DNA of 64,000 bases from NCBI GenBank assembly GCA_013350335.1, contig CM023538.1:57835080-57899079 (forward strand), in the 5' to 3' direction. The notes beneath the pieces are model-generated. The model was given only the letters and a program-made list of their open reading frames with translations. It made no database searches and was not told where the DNA came from. The position numbers and the translations under genes were made by a program. The DNA is from Chimonanthus salicifolius (Eukaryota; Streptophyta; Magnoliopsida; Laurales; Calycanthaceae). How positions within the stretch are numbered: the stretch's first letter is position 1; each line of letters opens with the position of its first letter. Shown here in pieces: positions 11,201 to 20,746 of this stretch.

Positions 11201-13010
11201 ATTAAGAGCATCAATATACTTTTTTATCATCTAACTAATGACTGTGGATAAATATATAAACTCAATTTTGTCTTTATTATAAAAACTACTACAATTTTTA
11301 ACAAATTAAATTAAAATAATATTTGAGAGTTTCTCCTTTCTTTTTTGGATTTACGTGTGAGAAACCTCATACATGGTCCTACTAAAATCCCCACAGGTGG
11401 TAACTCTACCCCTAAGGCATCACCAAAGTTAATCCGTGAGGTTCCAACTTGGCACCTCCGGCTTCGTGAATCTAGAGGTAACAATTCAATCTAACCCACC
11501 TATTTTTATTATATTATCAATGTTAAAAAAATCTTATATTTTTTAATTGGTAAATAACATAACAAGTAAATCACTTAGAAGATCATGTAAGTCAATTGGT
11601 TAACCTCCTGCCTTAGGAAGCAGTAGGTGCGAAGTTCAAATCTTCGTAGTCCAGCTTGGTGTGCCCTAAGGGCTTTCCTATTGTTCCCACACATGAATTC
11701 AGAAAAAAAAATAAAAAAAGTCTTATATTTTTTAATTCATATTTCTGTTACATGGTCAATAATCATAAAGATTGTCTGATAGCAGGCCATAAGAAAAGTA
11801 ATAGTAAAAATAATAATAAATTTTACAAACAGTAAAAGACAAGAAGTTAGGGTGCAGGAAGACTGACAGCAGTAGATAAGACGGTCAATCGGTCCAAGCT
11901 GAGCTCTTCTGCTTATTAGAGAGGACACTTTCCTTGTTAGAATATCTATAGGTTTCTCACCCTCCAAGTTTGTCATGCTGCCAAGAAAAGGATGGACTTG
12001 AAGAGCTTGATGAGCCATTTCTGTCGAATGAAAAAAGAAAAAATTACTGTATTTAAAGATTAATTTATATATAAAAAACAATTTAATTATAAATTTCCTT
12101 CAATTCGAACAAACATAGTTGATATCGATTGCATACCAAAGTTTTCAGCCAAGATTGCCAAATGAAGGATGTTGCTATCTGTTGCAAGAAGATCATTTCT
12201 AGTAGCGCGATGAATCAAGAGTCTAAATAACTTCTTCATGCCTATCAATACTGACTGATTCAAAGCCGTGTTACGCGCACTATTTTGTATAAATATAAAT
12301 GAATGCTCCACATAAGAACGTTCGATCATGTGTATGCACAGATCTTCCAAGTCATTACTTACGGCGAGTATGAGCGGGGTGTTGCCAACTGTATCTTGAG
12401 CATTGCTCAGCTCAGGAGAAATCTCGAGCATGCGTTTGCACGACTCCACCATCTTAGTTGCGATGGCTATGTGGAGGGCTGTCCACCCTTCTTTTTCATG
12501 TAAAAGAAGATCATCTGCAGAAGCACGTTCTATCATGTGTATGCACAGATCTTCCAAGCGATAGAATACGGCAAACATGAGCGGCGTGGTGCCGACTCGG
12601 TTTTGGGTCTTGGCTAGCGTAGGACAAATCTCGAGCATGCGTTTGCACAACTCCGGCATCACATTACTGATTGCAAGGGGAAGAACTGTCTCGCCATTTT
12701 CATCTTCAATCAGTAGGTCATCAGGATCAACACTTTCCAGCATTTGCTTTACAGCGATTCTATATCCGTTTTTCACCGCCAAATGAAGTGCGGTTTGACG
12801 CGAATCGTTTATGGCGGCTCTTCTTGCCAAGGGTACCTTCTCGTAAGCTTCCTTCAGAACGTCGACGTGTCCTTGTTCGACACACCGCAGCAGGAAACTC
12901 CTTAGTTCTTGAGACAGATCCGAAGGGATATCATCAGCAGATGGTATCTGTTTATATTCTTCCAACCAACCATGCCATTCTCTTTTCAGGTCAATAGTGG
13001 AATTCATCAC
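2203..13010 (-). CDS. Ankyrin-repeat / PGG-domain membrane protein (ACD6/ITN1-like), five exons
   Basis: Proposed minus-strand exons are 13010-12137, 12020-11961, 4597-4511, 4124-3775 and 2826-2203. All junctions are GT-AG and the phases agree. The sum is 1995 nt, giving 664 residues and a TAA stop. Exon 1 (291 residues) holds ankyrin repeats, for example TALHLAVKNGYRIAVKQML, TPLMFAVFYRLEDLCIHMI and TALHIAIATKMVESCKRML. Exon 4 adds two more (ESPLVIVAELGLTEVVKKI and NAVHVAAENRRLDVFELLL). Exon 5 carries the PGG domain: a VVAGLIATVAFNSATTIPGG motif followed by three further hydrophobic segments, so about four membrane helices. Family members are plasma-membrane or ER proteins linked to defence, salicylate or salt signalling; the role here is inferred from family only. 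The exon 2 donor GTGAGA joins exon 3 across a 7.4-kb intron. If it is not used, exon 2 reads on to a stop near 11737, giving a short ankyrin protein. The long-range join needs transcript support. Confidence 0.75.
2827..3774 (-). other. Intron 4 of the ankyrin/PGG gene
   Basis: The donor GTATATCC follows the exon-4 sequence coding EMKWYK. The acceptor TTCGAATCAG precedes YVRDSIPNN. Both sides are in phase 0. The intron contains one complete hAT-type MITE (3172-3648) and otherwise simple AT-rich sequence. Confidence 0.7.
3172..3648. mobile_element. hAT-type MITE with perfect 8-bp TSD (copy A)
   Basis: A 477-bp element starts CAATGTTATCAAAACAGGAC and ends GATCCGGTTCTGATAACATTG. The ends are imperfect inverted repeats. 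It is flanked on both sides by CTTGATTC (3164-3171 and 3649-3656), an exact 8-bp target-site duplication. An 8-bp duplication and CA...TG termini are hallmarks of hAT transposons. It has no coding capacity. GC-rich subterminal parts surround an AT-rich core. Copies B (7629-8078) and C (18434-18855) are relatives. Confidence 0.85.
4982..6505. repeat. Foldback element with ~480-bp inverted arms
   Basis: The left arm (about 4982-5455) and right arm (about 6025-6505) are imperfect reverse complements around a spacer of about 570 bp. Matching landmarks are GGGTGAAAATATC (left) against GATATTTTCACCC (right), and ATCGTCTGAATGATCGAACT against AGTTCGATCGTTCAGACGAT. The reading frames across the arms look fortuitous. 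The outer ends resemble GRGTGGNCNTTTA; I found no clear target-site duplication. Such snap-back structures are usually non-autonomous DNA transposons. Confidence 0.7.
7629..8078. mobile_element. hAT-type MITE with perfect 8-bp TSD (copy B)
   Basis: A 450-bp element starts CAGTGTTATCAGAACCGGAC and ends GGTCCGGTTCTGATAACATTG. Its terminal inverted repeats match over about 22 bp. It is flanked by CAATGTAC on both sides (7621-7628 and 8079-8086). The paralogous duplicate copy has a single CAATGTAC (10297-10304) and no insertion, so the empty site is present in the same window. Same family as the element at 3172-3648. Confidence 0.88.
8221..8345. repeat. CGATAT-palindrome repeat segment (unit A copy)
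   Basis: Contains GATATCAG-like and ACGATATATCAGCCGATATT motifs, a degenerate form of the ATATCGGCCGATAT palindrome that recurs through the window. The paralogous copy at 10437-10560 keeps the motif better (ATATCGGCCGATATT). No coding sequence. Boundaries are approximate. Confidence 0.5.
8640..8750 (+). mobile_element. tRNA-derived SINE fragment
   Basis: The stretch GGTTGCGGGTTCGAGTCCC has the form of a polymerase III B box (GGTTCGANNCC) and is followed by '...CTAGGAGTAGTGG'. The same core recurs at 10868-10975 in the duplicate unit and on the minus strand at 29725-29900 and 38992-39149. The 5' A-box side is degenerate. Confidence 0.5.
9105..9213 (-). mobile_element. SINE fragment, truncated at duplication breakpoint
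   Basis: Begins with a T-rich run (minus-strand 3' tail) and a GGATTTACGTGTGAGAAACC block. It runs through CCCCATGGGTG and CTACCCCTAAGGC and stops at the TTCCAAC breakpoint, where foldback-arm sequence takes over. The full-length counterpart continues past the same point at 11442. Confidence 0.5.
9214..9432. repeat. Collapsed foldback arm at the start of unit B
   Basis: This matches the left foldback arm (5225 to about 5400) up to CTCATTTTCCCCAAAATG. It then jumps directly to the outer right-arm sequence (TTCTGCAGAACGTTCGGACG ... AAGATGTGTCGTTTT). The loop and most of both arms are missing, as expected after deletion within an inverted repeat. A (TA)n run follows at about 9438-9461. Confidence 0.6.
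10437..10560. repeat. CGATAT-palindrome repeat segment (unit B copy)
   Basis: Paralogue of 8221-8345, with ACGATATATCGGCCGATATT and GGTCGATATATATCGGC. It is closer to the consensus palindrome than the unit A copy. Confidence 0.5.
10860..10975 (+). mobile_element. tRNA-derived SINE fragment (duplicate copy)
   Basis: Paralogue of 8640-8750: B-box-like GGTTGCTGGTTCGAGTCTCC followed by a CCTAACCTTGGTGTGCCCTAGG block. Confidence 0.5.
11332..11480 (-). mobile_element. tRNA-derived SINE, minus strand
   Basis: A T-rich run (3' tail on the minus strand) is followed by GGATTTACGTGTGAGAAACC, a CCCCACAGGTGGTAAC block and GGCTTCGTGAATC, the degenerate B-box side. This is the complete counterpart of the truncated copy at 9105-9213. 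Confidence 0.5.
11579..11720 (+). mobile_element. tRNA-derived SINE with A-rich tail
   Basis: The A-box side reads GTCAATTGGTTAACCTCC and the B-box side AAGTTCAAATCTTCG. A body ending '...GGTGTGCCCTAAGGGC' leads into an A-rich tail at 11702-11718. It lies between exon 2 of the ankyrin gene and the duplicated block. It is not a functional tRNA gene, because the cloverleaf arms do not pair through. Confidence 0.55.
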
Positions 13011-13047
13011 TCTTCTTCTTCTTCTTTTCCGACGTCCAATGGATTTT

Positions 13048-13060
13048 TCTTTATATTTGG
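13048..13060 (-). promoter_or_regulatory. TATA-like box upstream of the ankyrin/PGG gene
   Basis: On the minus strand the sequence reads AAATATAAAG, about 40 bp upstream of the proposed ATG at 13010. A (GAA)n-like leader lies between it and the ATG. Spacing is short but usable; the call rests on motif and position only. Confidence 0.35.
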
Positions 13061-13099
13061 TGGTTAGGCCCTCCCTCTTGTGCTCACTGCTAGTCTAGC

Positions 13100-15100
13100 C
13101 GGTTTTCTTCAATACTGTGTTTGGACGACCGGGTAACTCTCAGTATTTAAAAAGAATGGACAACGAAATTTCAAACTTTTTCCTCCAAACAAATCCAAAA
13201 ACCCATTGAAAGAAACCCCGAGGGAATCCGATTCAACCGTCCTTTGGCAACCAAAGAGTAAGAGTAGATTTTACTCCCTCTAATCTCACGCATAAAAAAT
13301 TCTTTTAAAAATTTGAATGAATAAGTCGATTATATATACGAATGTACACTTGTTTGAATTTGAATTTGAATTTGTTCGAGAAAAAACTTTGAAATTTTGT
13401 TGTCAATTTTTGTTGTTTATTTTTAGAGAATCATTTAAAGACACTCACTATCTTTTTATTCAATGGGTCTTGTACCTATGTGTTGGACATAATATATTAC
13501 ATACGAATATGTAGATGATCGTTTCTTAAAAATAATTCTCTCTTTTATTTTATATATTTTCTTTTGAGTAATTGATGATTTTAAGATCTGTTTGAAAGTT
13601 CGAGTGGATGCATATTTACATATTGATAAATATTTATTGTTTAAAGAATATATCCCGCATCTAATGGTTCAAATGATAGGAATGTGATAAATTGTATAGA
13701 TTTTTCAATCTAATATTTTTCATTTTATATTGAGTCGAGTAGTATAAAAAATCCAATTAAAAAGATAAATATTTGCATTATTGCATTTGAAATTAATGAA
13801 CAACTCAGATTTTTAAAAGGTGAAATTTAGATATCTCAAATAATATTATCTCAAATCATCTTTACCTATCATTCATCTTCAATTAAAGTGATTTTAAGTG
13901 ATTTATATATTTAATTATTTTTATTTTCAATAAATATATTAAATTATCAGAGTAGGGCCCACCATTAAATATTAAATATGCATAGTAAATGAGTGCCTTC
14001 ACGTGTATCATCTTCTACATTAAATACAAAACTTGTTTTGAAAATTATTGAAACTTTGAAAGCAATCCAACATTCCAACGGTGTTGCAATATAATTATTT
14101 AATTAAATTATCTCATGAGATTTAATTAAATTGAACTTTAGTTACACTTGATTAAATTCGTGTTATCAATATAATCATTAACTAAATTTTAATTGATGGA
14201 TTAAAATAAAATTTAAACAAAAAATATTTTTTTGAAAAATAAAAAACAGATATTGACTTTATTAAAAATTTAAAAGAAATAATTTTTTTTATCTATGTCT
14301 TATTTGAACTCGTTTCGAGTTGACATATTGGATTAAAACTTCATCATATTTTGATTATTGATATTTGAGTTTTTAAACTATAACTTTTTAAATTTAGTGG
14401 ACCTGATTTTTTCTGAAAAAATGATTCCAAAAATACCTCTTAGATTATCTATTTCCATGTCATTAAACCTCACTCTTTACTCTTTTTTGGATATTCTCAA
14501 TCTTTATAAATCCATTAAACACTAAATTATATAATTTAAAACTTGAACTTCAGAGTTGATTTAAAATAAATTCAAATTAATTAATTCATTTATTTTTAAT
14601 ATTTTTCTTTAAAAAGCTCAAAAAAATTCCAAACTCAGTCAACTCAATCAAAATGTATATTTATCTTATAAAATAAATGGAGTCTTTAAAAACTTGATTT
14701 AAGCAAAGTATTATAATTTTAGCCGGATTGAGTCAAGTCAAGTCGACTCGGTTTGGCTCGAAAATTTCTCAACTCAACCCAACCCAAATTCCCGACAAGT
14801 TTTTTGTCTTCTTAACCCGACCAGACTCACATGACCCAACCTGCATGATTTTTTGGGTTGGGTCATGCAGCCTTTTAAAAAAATATTTTTTCCATTTTTA
14901 AAATATATTTTTATTGTAAATAAAAATACATTTTAATGTATTCTTTTCTATTCAAATTTCTTTAAAAGTATTTTGTCCTTTAATTAAAATAGTACTGAGA
15001 CTCTGAGAGTGTACCTTCATAACAAAGAAAATGGAGCTAATTTTTTCACATTTATTTTCTCACATCATACATTTAATTACACTTGGTTAAAATATTCTTT
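13100..15100. other. AT-rich intergenic stretch, no gene seen
   Basis: About 2 kb of AT-rich sequence upstream of the ankyrin/PGG gene. Open frames are short and have no recognisable domain. The part at 14700-14900 contains short direct repeats such as GGGTTGGGTCATGCAG-like text. No transposon ends were recognised. Confidence 0.5.
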
Positions 15101-15630
15101 TTCCATGCACCTACCACAAATTAAATAGTTGGATTTCTTGGACTACTCATTTTAAAGAATTTCTTAAAATGTACCGTTCAAAATGGATGGATTTGATTAG
15201 ACTAGTTTAACCCTAAAATTTTGACAATTAAAATTGGATGGGTGGAAAGGTAGCGATATCTTTTGCAATCAGTTCAATAATAAGGATGAGCCAAATAGAA
15301 AAAAAATTATTCAAATTTAAAGGGTAAAATAAGACAAGTTTGACCTGAATTGGGCCAATTTAACTTGTTTTTCCACACACCTACCACAAATTAAATAGTT
15401 GGATTCCTTGGACTAATCATTTTAAAGAATTTCTTAAAATGTACCGTTCAAAATGGATGGATTTGATTAGACTAGTTTAACCCCAAAATTTTGACAATTA
15501 AAATTGGATGGGTGGAAAGATAATGATATCTTTTGTAATCAATTCAACAATAAGGATGAGCCAAATAGAAAAAAATTATTCAAAGGGTAAAATAAGACAA
15601 GTTTGACCTGAATTGGGCCAATTAGACTCG
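15101..15630. repeat. 270-bp tandem duplication
   Basis: CTACCACAAATTAAATAGTT occurs at 15111 and again at 15381, and the match continues with few changes through AAGACAAGTTTGACCTGAAT at the end of each unit. Two copies sit head to tail with a period of 270 bp. Non-coding. Confidence 0.8.
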
Positions 15631-15921
15631 AGTTGAGCCTAAGCGCACAAGTTGGGTCCACGTACAATAAAATTGCCAATTTGGAGTCCAAATCTATGTT
15701 TTTTCTCCTCCTGAGCCTCTAAATAATGAACAATTCTTCTTATATATTTACTTTTGTTTGTAACACTTCATTTACATTTGAATCGATGCAACTAACACTT
15801 CACTTGCAGTTTTATACATACTTTCAAATAATAATAATAAATGGGGCGCTTTTCTTATTTTCTCCATTCAAAAGTTTCTAATTAATGAAAATTATGCAGA
15901 CAGTAAAGATGATAAATCTTA

Positions 15922-16112
15922 CTCCCTCTGTTCTAATTTAGTTGTCTTATATGAATTTTAGAAATGTCCCATAGTAGTTGTCTCATTCATATTAGAGTAA
16001 CATAAAATGTGTTGAAAATGGATGAGATCACATGTAGTGCTAGTTTTATATAAAGAGTTTATTAAAAAATACAAAATTTTCAAATCAGACCAAAAAAAAT
16101 GGAACGGAGGAG
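15922..16112. mobile_element. Stowaway-type MITE (Tc1/mariner)
   Basis: A 191-bp element begins CTCCCTCTGTTCTAATTTAG and ends ATGGAACGGAGGAG, flanked by TA on both sides. The CTCCCTCYGT terminus and TA duplication are diagnostic of Stowaway. Non-coding. Confidence 0.88.
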
Positions 16113-16497
16113 TATTTTATTAAAATTATAAGTACCCATATAAGTACAAAATAGAAATAAGAGATTGTAAGCATGGGTTTGAAAAACAAACAAACATCCA
16201 CAGAGAAAACAACAATTTTGCATGATTTGGCCGAGGCTTACGTCCAAGGACACTGATCGGATAAGTTTTACTAAATATTAAAGAATACAAATTTCTCTCT
16301 CAAAATACAAACCCAAACTGGATTCAACTCTTCCACTGTCCCAACCGAGAGTTTTCTTTGAAAGGATAGAGAAGAGTTGAATTTGGTTTGCATTTATAAC
16401 TTTAGAGAAAAATTTGTACCCTTTGATATTTAGTGGAACTTATTCGGTTGCTACCCATAGACATAGGCCTCAGCAAAACCACATAAAATTTTTGTTT

Positions 16498-16578
16498 CTC
16501 TAGATATTTAACATAACATGGTAATAGATGGCAACATTTCTCTAGATATTTAACATAACATGGTAATAGATGGCACAT
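16498..16578. repeat. 42-bp tandem duplication in NLR relic
   Basis: CTCTAGATATTTAACATAAC followed by ATGGTAATAGATGGCA occurs twice, at 16498 and 16540. It lies at the 3' edge of the NBS-LRR relic. Confidence 0.75.
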
Positions 16579-16648
16579 GTTGGATCTTATACCAATCTTC
16601 TCCTTTTTTATTATCCTCATGAGAAACTCAATAGGTATTCGGCCTACA
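16559..16648 (-). pseudogene. NBS-LRR (NLR) C-terminal relic
   Basis: Read on the minus strand with one frameshift, this gives RIPIEFLMRIIKK and then EDWYKIQHVPSITM. This is the usual C-terminus of CC-type NLR resistance proteins, and it matches the relic at 20.8 kb (SMPIDFVKRIEPEG and EDWYEIQHVPSITI). The frame change falls in the A run at about 16603-16608. No NB-ARC or other LRR sequence was found nearby, so it is a small non-functional fragment. Confidence 0.6.
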
Positions 16649-17185
16649 TATAATGATTGATGCTGGTTAAATTTTTAAAATAGCTTTAATGTCTTTTATT
16701 ATTTTATATCTTTATCCATCAAATAATTAGAAATTTCACTAAAGACGAGGAGATCAATTCTCATAGTATGATTAGCTTATTCATAAGGAAGAAAGAAAAA
16801 AAGAAAGGAAAGAGGAGATATGAGGAAGAAGGCCGAGAGAGCTGCTGAACTGGAACAAAGAAATGAGTCTTATTTCGGATTCTTAATTTTAATTTGAGAG
16901 TGTGTTTAGAATTAAAGTTCACTAGGTGTGATATATGTAAAATATTATATTAAAGTTGAAATGATAAATCCTAGGCTTATAATGAGTGTAGTAGCTAGTA
17001 AGGTTTTGAATGAAAAAATTTAGTTTTAAAATGGACATTAGGGTTATAAAATAAACATTTAGAGCGTTATAATTTTAGGTTAAAAACTGAATATTGGGCT
17101 CAAATCTAAGATTGATATTGGGTTTGGTAGTAAAATTTTGATATTGGGCTTAAATGGTATACAATCGGATCTTAAAAGGTCAATT

Positions 17186-17443
17186 CAAGGTTAGAAATCT
17201 TTGCCGATATGGTGTGTGTCCGCAGAGATATCTCAGATTTTTTAGCGCTGAGATATCTCGACCGATACAATACGTATCAGCCAATGTGGCTGAGATCTCA
17301 CCAATATCGGCCGATACACATTTAAACGGCTGATATTTGGCAAAAAAAAAAAATTAGAAGAGAGACATCTCGACCGATATCCGAGATACCGACATATCGG
17401 CTGAGATGCCAGTATCTCGGTATCAGCAAATTTTTTAACCCTA
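17186..17443. mobile_element. hAT-type MITE built of CGATAT palindromes, 8-bp TSD
   Basis: A 258-bp element starts CAAGGTTAGAAATCTTTGCC and ends GCAAATTTTTTAACCCTA. It is flanked by GGTCAATT on both sides (17178-17185 and 17444-17451), an exact 8-bp duplication. Its inside is a series of GATATCTC, CCGATA and TATCGGC motifs. It supplies the target-site evidence for assigning the CGATAT repeat family to hAT. Confidence 0.8.
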
Positions 17444-17451
17444 GGTCAATT

Positions 17452-17640
17452 AGATAGGTAAAATAGAGCATTGGACCATAAATGGACCATTGGCAGCCAT
17501 TATACAGTACTCTACACTGTCGAACCCTAAACGGGTCACATACGGTCCGATAACACCACCGGGCCGGGTCGGATCCTGTGATATCGGGCCTTGCCATGGA
17601 GGGTCCGATAACACTATCACGCCGGGCCGGATTTAGGTCT
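17452..17640. other. Unassigned sequence with GGTCCGATAACAC repeats
   Basis: Two GGTCCGATAACAC motifs occur at about 17544 and 17601, with GGGCCGGGTCGGATC text between them. The motif resembles hAT-MITE ends (ATCGGACC read in reverse), but no TSD was found. Non-coding. Confidence 0.3.
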
Positions 17641-17846
17641 GTTTACACCACGTCATGTGGCTACAAATTATATTCAAATGATACGATAAATTGGATATAT
17701 TTTACTGATAAAAGTAAAGGCCTCTTGAGTTAACAATAAATCTGAGATATGTTTAATGATTTTCTGTTAAATTTTACTGTTTTTTATTTTTCTTAGGATA
17801 ATGTTTATTAAGGAAAACATTTGACTTTCTCACGTGCTCTTAGGAG

Positions 17847-18015
17847 CAATTTTATCAGAACCAAACCATGTATCGAATCGTCTTTGAGGAAGGTTAGGTT
17901 AAATAAAGTTCAATCGGATTCAACCGTAGTCAAACTTAGTCAATCCCATGCTATTAATATAAATATTATAAATAATATTAAATTATTAGTTAATAATTTA
18001 AATAATTTTTCAGCA
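17847..18015. mobile_element. Partial hAT MITE (inverted relative of copy C)
   Basis: Begins CAATTTTATCAGAACCAAAC and runs through TCGTCTTTGAGGAAGG and a TCAATCCCATGCTATTAAT block. It matches the reverse complement of the right half of the element at 18434-18855. The far end is missing or degenerate. Confidence 0.6.
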
Positions 18016-18433
18016 AAAAAAATTATTATTTAGATATGAAATTATTACATTCACTTAAATTATAAAATATCAACATATAACAATCTTTAATTAACTCTAA
18101 GATACATAGACGTATGAGTTACGGATTGATCTTAATTATAAATATTATTGGAAAGATAATATTTAATTAAAAATATGTAAATATTCACATTATTAATAAC
18201 ATAAAAATGAATATAAATAATCATATTATTAACACATTCATTTTAATAATATTATAATGGTATATATCCTTAAAGATAATTGTCATAAATGATCAACATC
18301 ATTATTTATATATTATTGGTTAATTAATATTTATTAAGTTGGTAATATTGATATCATAATAATTAGTATCATAGTTTGATAACATATTGCTACAAGTCTC
18401 AAATAACCAAATCTTGTAAATATCACCTGCTAA

Positions 18434-18855
18434 CAATGTTATCAAACCTGACCCAACCTGCGGGTCAACCGTAACCCCACTGAAACACGGGTCGGGTAAT
18501 TTTAAGACCCTCTTGGATTGAAAAACCTTAAAAACCTCTACGACACGCGGGTCAACCCGGGTTTTTTAATAAACCCTTGACTCTTGACCCTTAAAAACCT
18601 TGGTTTCTTTAGATGTTGGTTCTTTTGAGAATATGATTTTTCCGATTATTAGTTTTTAGTATTTACAATTGGGTTTGTGAGAAGAAAAATATTTTTATGA
18701 AATATAACCTTAGTTAATAATTTAATATTATTTATAAAATTATATTAATAGTACGGGTTTGACTGACTTTGACTATGGGTCAACCCGGTTGAACATTATT
18801 TAACACATCCTTCCTCAAAGACGAGTCGCTCCACGGGCTGAGTTTTAAAACATTG
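18434..18855. mobile_element. hAT-type MITE (copy C), 7/8 TSD
   Basis: A 422-bp element starts CAATGTTATCAAACCTGACC and ends GAGTTTTAAAACATTG. It is flanked by CCTGCTAA (18426-18433) and CCGGCTAA (18856-18863), which match at 7 of 8 positions. Same terminal motif as copies A and B but more diverged, with GGGTCAACC-rich subterminal parts. Confidence 0.75.
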
Positions 18856-18869
18856 CCGGCTAATGTAGT

Positions 18870-20550
18870 GAAAAATTAGAAAAAAATATTAAAAAAAAAA
18901 ACTTTTAAATATAGAGAACCTCTGTTCACAGTTCACCGTTCAATTAGAACAAGTGATTATAAATTACATTTTAGGTTCAAATTTAGTTCAGTTGTACTCT
19001 ATCTGTACCGTTGATTTTGAATATGATTAATAAAACTTAAAAATAAATGAAGGGAAAAGGTGGACTAAGTATGTTGACAAACAGATAATATATTACATTA
19101 TTACCCATGCTTTCATGTATCAGGTTCCTTAGGCTCGGATTCAGCGCACATCTTAAGCCCAGAAGTGAAATAATTTTAATAATTTCTTTCACAAAAATCC
19201 CAAAAGTGAAATAATTATCTTAGAGCAAATTATAAAAGTCTTAATCTCATGAAATTGTTCAAAGAACTAAGAAAATAAGAGAAATAGCGTACAAACTATA
19301 TGTATCAAATTAAGGCATCTCCGCTCTATTATATAAACATTCTATATCATTTCATTAGTTTATTTTCACAAAAAAAATCCCACAATCTAAGATTATTTTA
19401 AGCGAAAATTCAAAAAAAAAAAAAAAAAAAACTTAAAACAAATAAATCTAAAGAAAAATGAGGTTGGAATAGAAACTACTTTTCAAATATGAAGAATTTA
19501 CTTCTAAATCTTTACCAAATCAACCCCAATACAATATTTAAAGTAAAAAATGGTCGATACGGTGATTTTTTTGAAAAAAATAAAAAAATTGAATGTGGCC
19601 AATATCACTCGAGTGCCATTCATTTTCTAAGAAATACACATTGAGCGTTTAATAGCATTGATATTTATTGGCCGATGCGTATTAGTATAGGCCGAAGTAA
19701 TATTGTATTGGCCAATTTTTTTTTTTTTTTATCTTACATTGTAAGACATGATAGGGTTGAATTTGGAGTGTTGGATCCATAATTGTTAATTGCATTAATT
19801 AAACAAGTATAGTTTGAGTCATCATTGCCTTCTCATTCAAAATTTTTAAATAGGTTGACCCTTCCACTGCAATTTGTAGCCATTAGGCTTGACTTAAGCC
19901 CTTCATTTCAAACTTAATTTGTCGAATTTGATGTTTAAATTTTTTTTTTTTTTAAACAAACCCGAGATCACACTAATCATTCCATCCTACCGTCAAATCC
20001 ATGCTATTGAAGATGAAAGGGAGGAATGATTAGAAGAATAAAAAAGAAGGAAAGGTGAATAATGCAAACCTAGAAGAAAATCCAGGTTCTTTTTGATATA
20101 TAGAATTTGGAGGTGAAAGCTTGGATTCAATGGAATTTGAATTTTTTTTTTTCAAAATTCATTGTTTGGTTCATCTATAATTTTATAGATGAAATTTTAT
20201 CAATTTCAAAAGTTTCTAAAACTGTGGAATTATTATTATTATTTTTTTTGAAAAGCTTTTATTTTTAAAATTACAAATATCTCAAATTCACATAAATCTT
20301 GAAACACATGAAGCCGTAGCCTTATGAGAGAATTTATAAAAATACAAGAAATACCTTGTACTTAATCTTAATTATATAGTCCATTGGGATAATCCTACAA
20401 ATTGTACCGTGACATAAAATTGAATCTATAATAGCCTATTGGTAACACCCCATCATACACACAAATAAAGTACAGATCTATTACGAACAATGGAAATTTC
20501 CAATACATAAGTAGAATCCAAATAAATAAGCATAAAAAACCAAAGGTATT
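18870..20550. other. AT-rich intergenic stretch with a CGATAT-like segment
   Basis: No gene seen. The part at about 19550-19720 has GGTCGATACGG, GGCCGATGCG and TATTGGCC motifs and is probably an old member of the CGATAT repeat family. Poly-A and poly-T runs occur at 19409-19430 and 19718-19730. Confidence 0.4.
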
Positions 20551-20746
20551 GAAAAGTTACCTTAACAAGAGTAAGCATAAACATGTGGAAATCTAGAAGA
20601 AATGAAATTGATCACAAATTTCATCAAAATCAAAAGTTTGATGAGGAAAAACGAAAGGCAGACATGGAAATACATAAGCAACATCTTCATTGCTGAACCA
20701 GTAGCAGTGGGTTGGATCTTGCCAAAGTAGATAATCAAGAACACAT

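Larger units (their letters stand above)
5225..11441 (+). repeat. Tandem segmental duplication (two diverged units)
   Basis: Unit A is 5225-9213 and unit B is 9214-11441. Both begin TTCCAACGATCTTGCTTGCAG and share, in order, the ATGATCACTCACCATTATGC block (6513 and 9461), the CGATAT segment (8221 and 10437), a SINE-like stretch (about 8650 and 10870) and a minus-strand SINE (9105 and 11333). Unit B lacks most of the foldback interior, about 250 bp matching 6925-7180, and the hAT MITE at 7629-8078. TTCCAAC occurs at 5225, 9214 and 11442, which marks the breakpoints. Confidence 0.75.
4598..11960 (-). other. Giant TE-filled intron 2 of the ankyrin/PGG gene
   Basis: This 7363-bp interval lies between exon 2 (donor GTGAGA at 11960) and exon 3 (acceptor TTTTCAG before 4597). 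It contains a foldback element (4982-6505), a tandem segmental duplication (5225-9213 and 9214-11441), a hAT MITE (7629-8078), two copies of a CGATAT-palindrome segment and several SINE pieces. I saw no further ankyrin or PGG coding sequence in it. Joining exon 2 to exon 3 keeps the frame (codon GAT across the junction). Confidence 0.6.

Noticed and set aside
11579..11700. tRNA gene
   Set aside because: A- and B-box-like motifs are present, but the arms do not form a cloverleaf and an A-rich tail follows; a SINE explains it.
11737..12020. Exon 2 of the ankyrin gene as a terminal exon ending near 11737
   Set aside because: Possible, but the internal donor GTGAGA at 11960 joins exon 3 in phase and completes the PGG architecture, so splicing was preferred.
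12303..12997. Plus-strand open frames of 66-108 codons at 12.3-13.0 kb
   Set aside because: Antisense to ankyrin exon 1; composition follows the complementary codons and no family is recognised.
15101..15630. CRISPR-like or satellite array
   Set aside because: Only two 270-bp units in plant DNA; a simple tandem duplication.
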